A DNA stretch of 11,563 nucleotides from Pseudomonadota bacterium (lineage in GTDB: Bacteria > Pseudomonadota > Gammaproteobacteria > Pseudomonadales > Pseudohongiellaceae). The position numbers were made by a program, and so were the translations under genes. Below the pieces are notes generated by a model. The model was not told the origin of the DNA and made no database searches. It saw only the letters and a program-made list of their open reading frames with translations. This document shows, piece after piece, positions 1-7,294 of the stretch (its first letter is position 1; the number at the start of each line of letters is the position of its first letter). The DNA is taken from contig JADFOC010000032.1 of the NCBI GenBank assembly GCA_022563075.1, positions 1-11,563 of the forward strand, given 5' to 3'.

Positions 1-657
1 CAAGAGTATGCCGAAATGGGCAAAGAAAGCCAACAAATTTATGGCTTGACCGAAACCTGTGGTCCAGCTTGGGTGATCAGTGCAGAAAACTCTCTCACCA
101 AGATTGGATCTACCGGGCGTGCATTCTTTCACACCGATGTGCGCGTAGTGGATAAAAGTGGCAACGATTGTGCGCCAGGCGAGCAGGGTGAAGTATGGGT
201 CAGCGGTCAGCACGTGATGCTGGAATACTGGAATCGACCGGATGCCACTAGAGAAACCATAACTAAAGATGGATGGCTGAAGACCGGTGATGTAGCTTCC
301 GTAGACGAGGATGGATTTATCTATATTCAAGACCGTATCAAGGACATGATTATCTCTGGTGGCAAGAATGTATATCCTGCCGAAATCGAAAATGTGATTC
401 TGACACATCCCGGTGTTTCTGAGGTTGCCGTAATCGGCCGGCCTAGCGACAAATGGGGAGAATCGCCATTTGCGGTTGTCGTTAGAAAAAATGGCGATGT
501 GACCGAGGCGGATATCCTGTCTCATTGCGACGGGAAATTGGCTCGATTCAAGTTGCCGACAGGAGCGGCCTTTATCGATGTGATTCCACGCAACGCCAAT
601 GGCAAAGTGTTGAAGCGGGAACTGCGCAAGCAGTTTTCAGGACCGATTCCCAATTGA
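1..657 (+). CDS. Acyl-CoA synthetase (AMP-forming), C-terminal part, 5' truncated by window edge
   Basis: The enzyme would activate a carboxylic acid with ATP to an acyl-adenylate and transfer it to CoA in the cytoplasm. The reading frame is open from base 1, so the first in-window ATG (base 16) is internal; 218 residues are visible out of the roughly 500-550 usual for the family. Motifs seen in order are YGLTETCG near residues 14-21 (adenylate-binding A5 motif), GWLKTGD followed by DGFIYIQDRIKDMIISGG (A7/A8 hinge region), NVYPAEIE, and the C-terminal PRNANGKVLKREL, which carries the conserved catalytic lysine of the mobile subdomain. The frame ends in tandem TGA TGA stops. It converges on the phosphate transporter gene with a 34-base gap that has no evident terminator. 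Substrate chain length cannot be read; a fatty acid is likely, and a link to the nearby P450 is only inference. Confidence 0.93.
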   Translation, partial: QEYAEMGKESQQIYGLTETCGPAWVISAENSLTKIGSTGRAFFHTDVRVVDKSGNDCAPGEQGEVWVSGQHVMLEYWNRPDATRETITKDGWLKTGDVASVDEDGFIYIQDRIKDMIISGGKNVYPAEIENVILTHPGVSEVAVIGRPSDKWGESPFAVVVRKNGDVTEADILSHCDGKLARFKLPTGAAFIDVIPRNANGKVLKRELRKQFSGPIPN

Positions 658-691
658 TGAAAAACTGAGGGAGTAGGCGGATTATTAAGTG

Positions 692-1966
692 TTAACCAAA
701 TACCGCTTTGAAGAAAAAGAATATTATTATTGAGAGACCCGCACCAACCGGCAATGTGACTACCCAAGATAGAAATATCTTGCCAACCACGGTCAGATTG
801 ATCGCGCCAATTCCTCTGGCAAGACCAACCCCGAGTACGGCGCCCACTAGGGTGTGGGTGGTAGATACCGGGATGCCGGTGCCTGATGCAACTACTACCG
901 TAGTTGCTGCCGCAAGCTCTGCGGCAAAACCTCTGCTCGGTGTTAACTCGGTGATGTTCCGACCTATAGTTGCCATTACTTTGTATCCCCAGGTGGTCAA
1001 TCCTGCGACGATGCCCAGTCCACCCAGTAACAGGATCCAAACCGGCAATGCCGATTCGACATCGAATACGCCCCCGCTTTGGATCACGCCATTGACTGCC
1101 GCCAGCGGTCCAATGGCATTGGCAACGTCATTGGAACCGTGTGCAAACGCCATCGAACAGGCAGTGAACAACATCAATACGCCAAATACGCGCTCGACGC
1201 TGGCGAAACGGAAATCTTTGTTCTTAGCCGGGATTTCTTTTATCGATCTCATCAGGAAAACGCCAATTATCATCACCACGACGCCGAATCCTACGGCGAG
1301 TGCAGTAGATTGGGCGAAAGACAGCTCCAGCCCGACATGACGAAGACCTTTCACCATAGTCACCATGGCGATTATAAAACCCACCAGAAAAATATAGTAC
1401 GGCACATATTTTTTTGCATTCTCGAACGGGTCGGCGGTTTCCAGCACTAGTTTTTGTACGCTGCGAAACAGGTAAAAAGCGAGTATGCCGGAGCAAAGAG
1501 GGGATACGATCCAGCTCGCAATGATTTCCCAGACCTTACTCCACACTACCGCGTCTGGAGAAATACCCACTACGGCAAAGCCGACTATTGCACCTATGAT
1601 CGAATGGGTAGTCGATACCGGCCAGCCATTTTTGGAGGCGATGAGTAACCAGATGCCAGCGGCCAGCAGGGAAGACATCATGCCGTAAACTAATAACTCT
1701 GGAGAATCCGCGAATCCCGCTTTTTCAATATCAATTATTCCTGAGCGAATGGTTGAAGTAACCGATCCCCCGGCCAGATAGGCACCGGCAAATTCGAATA
1801 CTATCGCGATCAATATCGCTTGCTTGATGGTAATCGCTTTAGCGCCAACGGATGTACCCATGGCGTTGGCAACATCATTTGCGCCGACACCCCAAGCCAT
1901 AAAAAAGCCAAATAAACAGGCCATGGCTAACAAAATTGTGCCGTACTGTGTGATGATTTCAGACAT
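692..1966 (-). CDS. pit: PiT-family inorganic phosphate transporter
   Basis: This is an inner-membrane secondary transporter that imports inorganic phosphate, usually as a metal-phosphate complex with protons, or with Na+ in some members. The 424-residue product has the two-repeat architecture of the PiT family. The signature GANDVAN is at residues 28-34 and its second copy GSNDVAN at 277-283; each repeat also carries a PVSTTH motif, near 116-121 and 366-371. Many hydrophobic segments are visible, with a central hydrophilic loop around 170-190 and a hydrophobic tail ending FFFFFKAVFG. The ATG at 1966 begins 28 bases after the stop of the DUF47 gene, so the two are almost certainly one operon. 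No good Shine-Dalgarno sequence precedes it, which fits coupling to upstream translation. Length and motifs are complete, so the gene appears intact. Confidence 0.95.
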   Translation of the reverse strand: MSEIITQYGTILLAMACLFGFFMAWGVGANDVANAMGTSVGAKAITIKQAILIAIVFEFAGAYLAGGSVTSTIRSGIIDIEKAGFADSPELLVYGMMSSLLAAGIWLLIASKNGWPVSTTHSIIGAIVGFAVVGISPDAVVWSKVWEIIASWIVSPLCSGILAFYLFRSVQKLVLETADPFENAKKYVPYYIFLVGFIIAMVTMVKGLRHVGLELSFAQSTALAVGFGVVVMIIGVFLMRSIKEIPAKNKDFRFASVERVFGVLMLFTACSMAFAHGSNDVANAIGPLAAVNGVIQSGGVFDVESALPVWILLLGGLGIVAGLTTWGYKVMATIGRNITELTPSRGFAAELAAATTVVVASGTGIPVSTTHTLVGAVLGVGLARGIGAINLTVVGKIFLSWVVTLPVGAGLSIIIFFFFKAVFG

Positions 1967-1994
1967 GGAAGTTTCTATGCTTTATTGCTTGTCG

Positions 1995-2669
1995 TTAGCG
2001 AGCCATCAGATGTAAAAGGCGGCCACCTACCTTCTGTGAAATATCAGCTAATTCGCCCACTAAATCGATAATCTTGTACAAGAACATGACATGTACCGGA
2101 GGCAGTGATTCTTCCAAATGATAGAGCTTGGCGCGCAACTGAATCTGGCCTAAGTCATTTTTATGTTCTAAGTCATCAAGTTCGATTATTAATTCTTCGA
2201 CAAACTCAACTTCTTTGCCCCGGAATCCGGCTTCTAGCAATTGATCCAATTCGTTTACTGCCTTGAGTGCTTGGATCGATGCATCCAGGCTTTGTTGATA
2301 GTAATCCCTCATCGGGTCCACCAAGGTGCTAGGTACTTCCATTTTTCGTCCCAGCATCAAACCCGCAATATCTTTCGCTCGATTCGCCAGATGATCCTGA
2401 ATAGAGAGCAGCTCTAGTAGATCGGTGCGAGCTACCGGTAGCAGTAAACTTTTTGGGAGTTTAGTACGAAAATTACTCTTCAGGTCATCTGCTTCGTTTT
2501 CCGCTGCGCAAATTGCCTGCTGCAGCACTTCAGCTTTTTGCCAATCTCTTGCGAAGCTGGCTTCGAGAAAATCGCCCAACAGTACTACACAGATTTGTGC
2601 CTTGGCCATATGCTCCTGTATCGGTCGAATCGGGGATCGGCCAAAGAGTGCACTTATTGGATTAGACAT
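1995..2669 (-). CDS. DUF47 / PhoU-like phosphate transport accessory protein (TIGR00153 type)
   Basis: This is a cytoplasmic helical protein of the family that accompanies Pit transporters and is thought to modulate phosphate uptake; the mechanism is poorly defined. The 224-residue product is largely charged and helical with no membrane segment or signal peptide. The N-terminus (LFGRSPIRPIQEHM, residues 8-21) matches the TIGR00153 family as I know it. Acidic PhoU-like metal-binding motifs appear as ENEADDLK at 57-64 and DDLEHKNDL at 165-173. The ATG at 2669 is preceded by AAGGA about 10 bases upstream, and a TATAAT box lies a further 20 or so bases upstream. It is the first gene of a two-gene operon with the transporter, the usual order in Gammaproteobacteria. 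Confidence 0.93.
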   Translation of the reverse strand: MSNPISALFGRSPIRPIQEHMAKAQICVVLLGDFLEASFARDWQKAEVLQQAICAAENEADDLKSNFRTKLPKSLLLPVARTDLLELLSIQDHLANRAKDIAGLMLGRKMEVPSTLVDPMRDYYQQSLDASIQALKAVNELDQLLEAGFRGKEVEFVEELIIELDDLEHKNDLGQIQLRAKLYHLEESLPPVHVMFLYKIIDLVGELADISQKVGGRLLHLMAR

Positions 2670-2697
2670 AAATTAGGATTCCTTCAGAAGTGGGCGC

Positions 2698-2703
2698 ATT
2701 ATA
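2698..2703 (-). promoter_or_regulatory. Probable -10 box for the DUF47-pit operon
   Basis: The minus strand reads TATAAT here, a perfect sigma-70 -10 hexamer, followed by GCGC where transcription would begin about 20-25 bases before the ATG. No clear -35 hexamer sits at 16-18 bases; a TTGCAT is present but only 12 bases upstream. The same ten bases, TTATAATGCG, occur before the GCS2 gene at 9905-9910, which supports a functional element. No convincing Pho box was found, so phosphate control is not shown. Confidence 0.5.
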
Positions 2704-2775
2704 AAAGCACAACCGATGCAACACTACTAATTTTTTAAATGTGAACTTATTGCCGACAAACAGAGAACTTCGGTC

Positions 2776-2788
2776 ACTATAGTATAGT
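2776..2788. repeat. Short palindrome, possible operator
   Basis: ACTATA and TATAGT flank a single G, giving a 13-base palindrome with 6-base arms. It lies about 75 bases upstream of the likely -10 box of the DUF47-pit operon. It could be a repressor or activator half-site pair, but it is AT-rich and could arise by chance. Confidence 0.25.
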
Positions 2789-2936
2789 CCCTTCGATTCA
2801 ACCAAGAATCCACAATTGTCATTATGCAACGATCCGCGCGAAATTCTGCCTGGTATCACTCACCTCCCAGCAAGTTTAGCCCTTGATCTGATGCTATTGT
2901 TGCTGGGTATGCTGTGTTTCCTGGCCAAGGTGAGTT

Positions 2937-3056
2937 ACTGGCTTAATTTTGATCAAACCCTATTGAGTGGATTGTCCAATGTGAACAAATTGACACCGGT
3001 TTCGAGGTAATAAGCCAGTGCCTGATAGAGCCGCAGTCATAAAACGAGTGGCTTAT
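2937..3056. repeat. Three alternating copies of a TGGCTTA element upstream of the ferredoxin gene
   Basis: ACTGGCTTA at 2937-2945, its exact reverse complement TAAGCCAGT at 3011-3019, and TGGCTTAT at 3049-3056 (reverse complement of ATAAGCCA at 3010-3017) form a cluster. The middle copy can pair with the left copy (9 bp, about 65-base loop) or with the right copy (8 bp, about 31-base loop), but not both at once. Read as DNA, they are candidate sites for a dimeric regulator; read as RNA, they are two mutually exclusive stems. There is no direct evidence for either. Confidence 0.4.
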
Positions 3057-3147
3057 ATTGCTACTGTCTGTAAAATTCTTTTTCTCTATCGCACATCTTG
3101 GTATGGTTGCGCCTTCGAAATTGCAGTGGACAAGGGTAGCAAGTTAA

Positions 3148-3468
3148 ATGATTAACATATTATTCATCGAACATGATGGTACCAAGCATCATGTTGAGGT
3201 AAAAACTGGCGGATCGGTCATGCAGGCCGCGGTTAGCAATGGGGTTCCAGGCATCGATGCAGACTGTGGTGGTGCTTGTTCTTGTGCCACCTGCCATGTG
3301 TATGTGAGTGAAGAATGGAGAAATAAAGTGGGAACAATGGAGCCCACCGAGGAAGCCATGTTGGGTCTGAGCACAGACCGCAAGGATAATTCGCGATTGT
3401 CTTGCCAGATTTCGGTCACCGATGAACTGGATGGCTTGGTACTCACGACACCGGAGTTTCAGTTTTAG
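3148..3468 (+). CDS. [2Fe-2S] ferredoxin, adrenodoxin/putidaredoxin type
   Basis: This is a small cytoplasmic electron carrier that would pass electrons from a flavoprotein reductase to the P450 encoded just downstream. The 106-residue product has the cluster ligands Cys40, Cys46, Cys49 and Cys86. This is the C-x5-C-x2-C plus distal C pattern of putidaredoxin and adrenodoxin rather than the plant-type spacing. The flanking GIDADCGGACSCATCHVYV and the acidic MEPTEEAML region are typical of P450-partner ferredoxins. The ATG at 3148 has only a weak GGG-containing ribosome site about 11 bases upstream. The stop is 42 bases before the P450 ATG, so the two are very likely cotranscribed. No reductase gene accompanies them in the window. 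The length is normal and the gene looks intact. Confidence 0.94.
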   Translation: MINILFIEHDGTKHHVEVKTGGSVMQAAVSNGVPGIDADCGGACSCATCHVYVSEEWRNKVGTMEPTEEAMLGLSTDRKDNSRLSCQISVTDELDGLVLTTPEFQF

Positions 3469-3500
3469 TGAACGGTTTCCAAGATTAACTTTTCACTTAG

Positions 3501-3506
3501 AGGAGG
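3501..3506 (+). promoter_or_regulatory. Strong Shine-Dalgarno sequence for the P450
   Basis: AGGAGG, a full match to the anti-Shine-Dalgarno core, ends 4 bases before the ATG at 3511 and fixes the start. It is the strongest ribosome site seen in the window, in contrast to the weak one of the ferredoxin, and suggests the P450 is translated at least as well as its partner. Confidence 0.8.
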
Positions 3507-3510
3507 TCAT

Positions 3511-4782
3511 ATGAGTGAAGCTGTAGAGCATCAGGATTCCAAGCAGAGCAAATGGAGTATGGTGGGTAAAGACCCCTACGCCATGCCCATCGAAGATATA
3601 GATCTGGCACACCCGGGAATCTGGCAGGCAAATGAATTTCTGCCGTTTCTGCAGCGACTGCGCCAGGAAGATCCGGTGCACTACTGTAAGGAATCGGCCG
3701 TGGGTCCTTATTGGTCGGTGATGAAGTACAAGGACATCATGGAAGTGGATACGTCGCCGGATATCTATTCCTCAGAACCCACCATCGGCATTGTCGACAG
3801 CTTCGAACAATTTACCCTGCCATCGTTTATATCGATGGACCCGCCAAAGCATGATGAGCAGCGCACGGTGGTGCAGGGGGTGGTGGCACCGGCAAACCTG
3901 AAGAATCTAGAAGGGCTGATCAGGCAACGCGTGAGCAAGATAATGGATGAGCTGCCGCTGGGCGAAGAGTTCGATTGGGTGAAGCAGGTCTCAATCGAAT
4001 TGACTACTCAGATGTTGGCAACGCTCTTTGATTTTCCGTTCGAAGATAGATACAAGCTCACCCACTGGTCTGATGTGGCGACCGCTATTCCTGGGGGTGG
4101 GGTGATAGATAATCAAGAACAGCGTTGGCAGGCGATGCAGGAATGCCTGGCTTATTTCACGCGACTGTGGAATGAGCGAATCAACAAGGAACCCGGTAAT
4201 GACCTGATATCCATGTTGGCCCACGGCGAGGCCACCAAAAACATGCCACCGATGGAATACCTCGGCAATATCATTCTGCTGATTGTGGGGGGTAACGATA
4301 CAACCCGCAACTCGATAACCGGTGGTGTGATCGCACTCAATGAAAATCCTGACGAATACGACAAGCTGCGTCACGATCACGGCTTAATTCGCAATATGGT
4401 ATCCGAAATAATTCGCTGGCAGACCCCGCTGGCGTATATGCGTCGTACCGCGAGAGTAGATACTGTGCTCAGAGGCAAGCAGATCAAGGCTGGTGATAAA
4501 GTGATTATGTGGTATGCCTCTGGAAATCGGGATGAGGAAGTGATCGATCGGCCCAACGACTTCTGGATCGACCGACCTAACGCGCGCCACCATCTGTCAT
4601 TTGGTTTTGGTTTGCATCGCTGTATGGGTAATCGCCTGGCTGAAATGCAATTGCGCATCGTCTGGGAAGAGATTATGCAGCGCTTTCACAAAGTCGAAGT
4701 AGTGGGCGAGCCTGAGCGCATCTATTCCAGTTTTGTCAAAGGTTATTCTTCGTTGCCGGTGGTGCTGCACCCTCTGAAGTAA
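3511..4782 (+). CDS. Cytochrome P450, CYP153-like alkane/fatty acid terminal hydroxylase
   Basis: This is a soluble heme monooxygenase that would hydroxylate the terminal carbon of alkanes or related alkyl chains, using O2 and electrons from the adjacent ferredoxin. The 423-residue product is complete. The I-helix oxygen-activation motif GGNDTTRNS runs from residue 260 (Asp263, Thr265). The K-helix ExxR is Glu299-Arg302 within EIIRWQTPLAYMRR. The heme loop FGFGLHRCMGNRLAE has ligand Cys371. The strings NDTTRNS, RWQTPLAYMRR, MWYASGNRDE and HRCMGNRLAE match the CYP153 family as I remember it, including the Marinobacter CYP153A enzyme. There is no N-terminal membrane anchor, as expected for a class I bacterial P450. 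Its TAA stop abuts the stop of the convergent permease gene. Family assignment is strong; the actual substrate is inferred from the family only. Confidence 0.94.
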   Translation: MSEAVEHQDSKQSKWSMVGKDPYAMPIEDIDLAHPGIWQANEFLPFLQRLRQEDPVHYCKESAVGPYWSVMKYKDIMEVDTSPDIYSSEPTIGIVDSFEQFTLPSFISMDPPKHDEQRTVVQGVVAPANLKNLEGLIRQRVSKIMDELPLGEEFDWVKQVSIELTTQMLATLFDFPFEDRYKLTHWSDVATAIPGGGVIDNQEQRWQAMQECLAYFTRLWNERINKEPGNDLISMLAHGEATKNMPPMEYLGNIILLIVGGNDTTRNSITGGVIALNENPDEYDKLRHDHGLIRNMVSEIIRWQTPLAYMRRTARVDTVLRGKQIKAGDKVIMWYASGNRDEEVIDRPNDFWIDRPNARHHLSFGFGLHRCMGNRLAEMQLRIVWEEIMQRFHKVEVVGEPERIYSSFVKGYSSLPVVLHPLK

Positions 4783-7194
4783 TTATTCCTCTCGCAGTGC
4801 TAGCACCGGATTGGTTAGTGCAGCGCTTATCGATTGCACACTGACTGTCAGAAATGCTATCAGCAACGCTAGCACTCCGGACGTAATAAAAGGCATTGGC
4901 GAGATGTCTATACGATAGGAAAACAGTTGTAACCAGAGGTTCATCGCAAAATAAGCCATGGGAACGGCGATGACCAAAGCGATGAGCACGAGTAAGATAA
5001 ACTCGCGTGAGATTAACAGAACTATATTGGCAACTGTCGCACCCAAGGTCTTGCGTATTCCTATCTCTTTATTGCGCTGCTCGGTAGTAAATGAGGCCAA
5101 GCCGTAGAGCCCCAGACAGGCAATAAAAATAGCCAACACCGAAAAACCCGTGAAAATCTCACCCATTTTGCGATCTCCCTGGTGTAGGTTGTCGAAATCC
5201 TCGTTCAGCAACGAATATTCGAATGGCTCACCAGATGTCATTTCGCGCCATCTACTTTCCAGATCGGCTATTGCTTGTCGGATACCCTCAGGTCGCACAC
5301 GAACTACGACATAGCGGGCAAAATCACTATAGCGGAAAAGCATGGGCCGAATTTCCTGGTGCAGGGATTCAAAATGAAAATCCCTGACGACGCCAATTAT
5401 TTGCCCGGTACGCGTCCCATCAGGGCCTGGTTCTACTAGTCTGTGATCTATCGGGTTTTGTATTTCGAATTCTCTGGCCGCAGTTTCGTTGATTATATAC
5501 GCCGATTCATCGGCGCCAAATTCTCTCGAAAAGCTCCTTCCAGCAACTATCTCAAATTCCATGGTTTCAATGAAATTGTAGCCTACCGCAGAAGCCCAGA
5601 TCATCCTGCTCTCTGCAGCCGATTTTCCTTCCAAAATATACACATTCTGATCAACTTGCATCCCAGGTACATGCACGCTCGAACCCACATTCAGCACGTT
5701 CGGTTGTTGCGTTGTCTGATCCTTGAAGTTCTCTAGCCGATCTCCCAACGCGCCAGCGCGATGAATGACGATCAGTTGATCTTTGTCAAAACCTAAGGCC
5801 TTGGTACGCATGTAACTAAGTTGGCTATAGACGATAAATGTTGCCGAAACCAGTGCGATCGATATGGCAAACTGAAAAACCACTAAGCTGCCACGAAGCC
5901 AAGTACGCTTTGCGCCAGCGCTGTATTTGCCTTTCAAGACTTCCTGCGGTTGAAGTCTGGACAGGTATAGAGCCGGATAACTGCCGGAGAGAACGCCAAC
6001 GGCCAGGGTAAATAAAACCAGTAACAGCAAGGACTGCAAGCTGAAGAACAGGCTGAGTGACATGTCTTTCTCGGTTAACGCATTAAATGTTGGCAGCAGC
6101 AGTGATACTAAGGGTAGGGCGATAAATAGAGCTAAGACACTAATTAGAATAGACTCCAGTAAGAACTGTATGAGCAATTGCGAGCGTTGAGCTCCCACTA
6201 CTTTACGAACGCCTATCTCCTTGGCTCGATTCGCCGAGCGAGCCGTGGATAGATTCATGAAATTAATGCAAGCCAATAGCATGATAAAGAATGCTATGGC
6301 CAAGAATGTATACACGTAGTTCGCGTTACCGTTGATTTCGATCTCGCCCTCCATGTCTGAATTCAGATGAATCTCGGATAATGCTTGTAAGTTATAGGCG
6401 TAGACGCCTCCATTGTTAAAAAATTCGTCAAAGCTGATTCCTACCGCTTGTTCTATTTGTGGTGCAACATATTTCGAGACGAGTTCTTCCAATTTGGGTG
6501 CAAACTCCTCTGCTGAAATGCCAGGTCTTAACAGCAGATAGGTTGCGATATTATTACTTATCCAGACCGGGCTGTCGTGATCTGAATCAGAGGTAAATGA
6601 GACGAGGAAGTCTGGGTGAAAATGCGAGTTATCTGGCAGATCTTCTATGATGCCTGTTATGAGGTAATCACGACTATTGTTAAATGTGATGGTGTTGCCG
6701 AGGGCTTCAGTATTTGCGAAATACTTTCTCGCCATCGATTCGTTGATTACCACTGTATTCGGGTCATTCAGCGCCGTAGCGGAATCGCCCGCCAGGAAAT
6801 TAAAGCTGAATATATAGAATAGGCTGGAGTCGGCATGAAAGATTCGTTTTTCCTGATAGTGTAAGCCATCCACGCTTACCAGCATATCACTGAAGAATTG
6901 TCGAAATCTGACTGCTGCCTCTACTTCAGGGAACTCTCGGGTGAGGGCTGCGGCCATTGGGTAGGGACTAGTGACTGCGTTTATTTCATTGCCTGCCAGC
7001 ACGCCGTGTAGTGACACCCGATAAATACGATCGAATTTCTCATGATAACGGTCATAACTGAATTCATATTGGACGTACAACAGGATTAGCAAGGTACAGA
7101 CGATACCTATCGCCAATCCAATAATATTAATGGCGGAATATGCTTTATGTTTCCAGATTCCGCGAAACACCATGTTTAAATAATTTTTAAACAA
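4783..7194 (-). CDS. FtsX/MacB-like ABC transporter permease, two-module, 803 residues
   Basis: This is an inner-membrane permease that would work with an ATP-binding subunit in MacB-like mechanotransmission or export, or in lipoprotein or toxic compound handling; no substrate is evident. TM1 is near residues 19-40, followed by a large periplasmic MacB-PCD-like domain to about 290. An FtsX domain with TM segments near 291-312, 338-367 and 383-404 follows, then TM 435-458, a second periplasmic domain, and a second FtsX domain (TMs near 678-702, 723-750, 770-790). The motif KEIGVRK (325-331) is repeated as KEIGIRK (709-715), marking the internal duplication. The TTG start at 7194 is chosen because MFKNYL begins many family members and GAGGGG lies 9 bases upstream; ATG at 7173 is the alternative. 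No ATPase gene is adjacent, and this layout is especially common in Bacteroidetes. Confidence 0.9.
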   Translation of the reverse strand: MFKNYLNMVFRGIWKHKAYSAINIIGLAIGIVCTLLILLYVQYEFSYDRYHEKFDRIYRVSLHGVLAGNEINAVTSPYPMAAALTREFPEVEAAVRFRQFFSDMLVSVDGLHYQEKRIFHADSSLFYIFSFNFLAGDSATALNDPNTVVINESMARKYFANTEALGNTITFNNSRDYLITGIIEDLPDNSHFHPDFLVSFTSDSDHDSPVWISNNIATYLLLRPGISAEEFAPKLEELVSKYVAPQIEQAVGISFDEFFNNGGVYAYNLQALSEIHLNSDMEGEIEINGNANYVYTFLAIAFFIMLLACINFMNLSTARSANRAKEIGVRKVVGAQRSQLLIQFLLESILISVLALFIALPLVSLLLPTFNALTEKDMSLSLFFSLQSLLLLVLFTLAVGVLSGSYPALYLSRLQPQEVLKGKYSAGAKRTWLRGSLVVFQFAISIALVSATFIVYSQLSYMRTKALGFDKDQLIVIHRAGALGDRLENFKDQTTQQPNVLNVGSSVHVPGMQVDQNVYILEGKSAAESRMIWASAVGYNFIETMEFEIVAGRSFSREFGADESAYIINETAAREFEIQNPIDHRLVEPGPDGTRTGQIIGVVRDFHFESLHQEIRPMLFRYSDFARYVVVRVRPEGIRQAIADLESRWREMTSGEPFEYSLLNEDFDNLHQGDRKMGEIFTGFSVLAIFIACLGLYGLASFTTEQRNKEIGIRKTLGATVANIVLLISREFILLVLIALVIAVPMAYFAMNLWLQLFSYRIDISPMPFITSGVLALLIAFLTVSVQSISAALTNPVLALREE

Positions 7195-7203
7195 GACCTA
7201 TTG

Positions 7204-7209
7204 CCCCTC
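7204..7209 (-). promoter_or_regulatory. Ribosome binding site supporting the TTG start of the permease
   Basis: The minus strand reads GAGGGG here, 9 bases before the TTG at 7194. No equivalent site precedes the in-frame ATG at 7173, where the upstream bases are AT-rich, so this favours the longer protein. Confidence 0.5.
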
Positions 7210-7294
7210 TGGTGAGCTAGCGATTAGCCATGGTTATTCATCATTGGACGCCGTGCAGAGGAAATTGTTACAAAAGCTGTCAAAAATCAATTGC

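Larger units (their letters stand above)
2670..3147. other. Divergent intergenic region between the DUF47-pit operon and the ferredoxin-P450 pair
   Basis: This 478-base stretch has no convincing gene. Its left end holds the likely pit operon promoter. Further in are the palindromes ACTATAgTATAGT (2776-2788) and TTTGATCAAA (2948-2957), and three copies of TGGCTTA in alternating orientation (2937-3056). A perfect TTGACA at 2990-2995 on the plus strand has no -10 partner at normal spacing. The best plus-strand -10 candidate is an extended TGgTATGGT at 3099-3107, with only a T-rich stretch at the -35 position, so the promoter for the ferredoxin gene is not identified with confidence. The distance from the ferredoxin start to the repeat cluster leaves room for a long leader or an activator site. 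Confidence 0.6.

Noticed and set aside
522..1040. Minus-strand frame of 172 codons spanning the acyl-CoA synthetase end and the pit 3' end
   Set aside because: It crosses two well-supported genes in other frames and has no recognisable domain.
708..1340. Long plus-strand open frame of 210 codons opposite the phosphate transporter
   Set aside because: It is the antisense shadow of a clear PiT gene; the product is threonine/proline-rich low-complexity sequence with no family features.
2813..2822. TTGTCATTATG as a Pho box for phosphate control of the pit operon
   Set aside because: Only one half-site resembles the PhoB repeat; the second repeat 11 bases away is absent.
2990..2995. Perfect TTGACA on the plus strand as a -35 box for the ferredoxin gene
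   Set aside because: No -10-like hexamer occurs at 15-19 bases; the nearest TAATAA is only 12 bases away.
2816..3010. 64-codon plus-strand frame with a hydrophobic middle in the intergenic region
   Set aside because: It starts with TTG, has no ribosome site, overlaps the repeat elements, and only resembles a membrane peptide by composition.
7279..7284. TTGACA on the minus strand between the hydrolase and the permease as a promoter
   Set aside because: The position 17 bases downstream reads CTCTGC, and no good -10 is found at nearby spacings, so a separate permease promoter is not supported.
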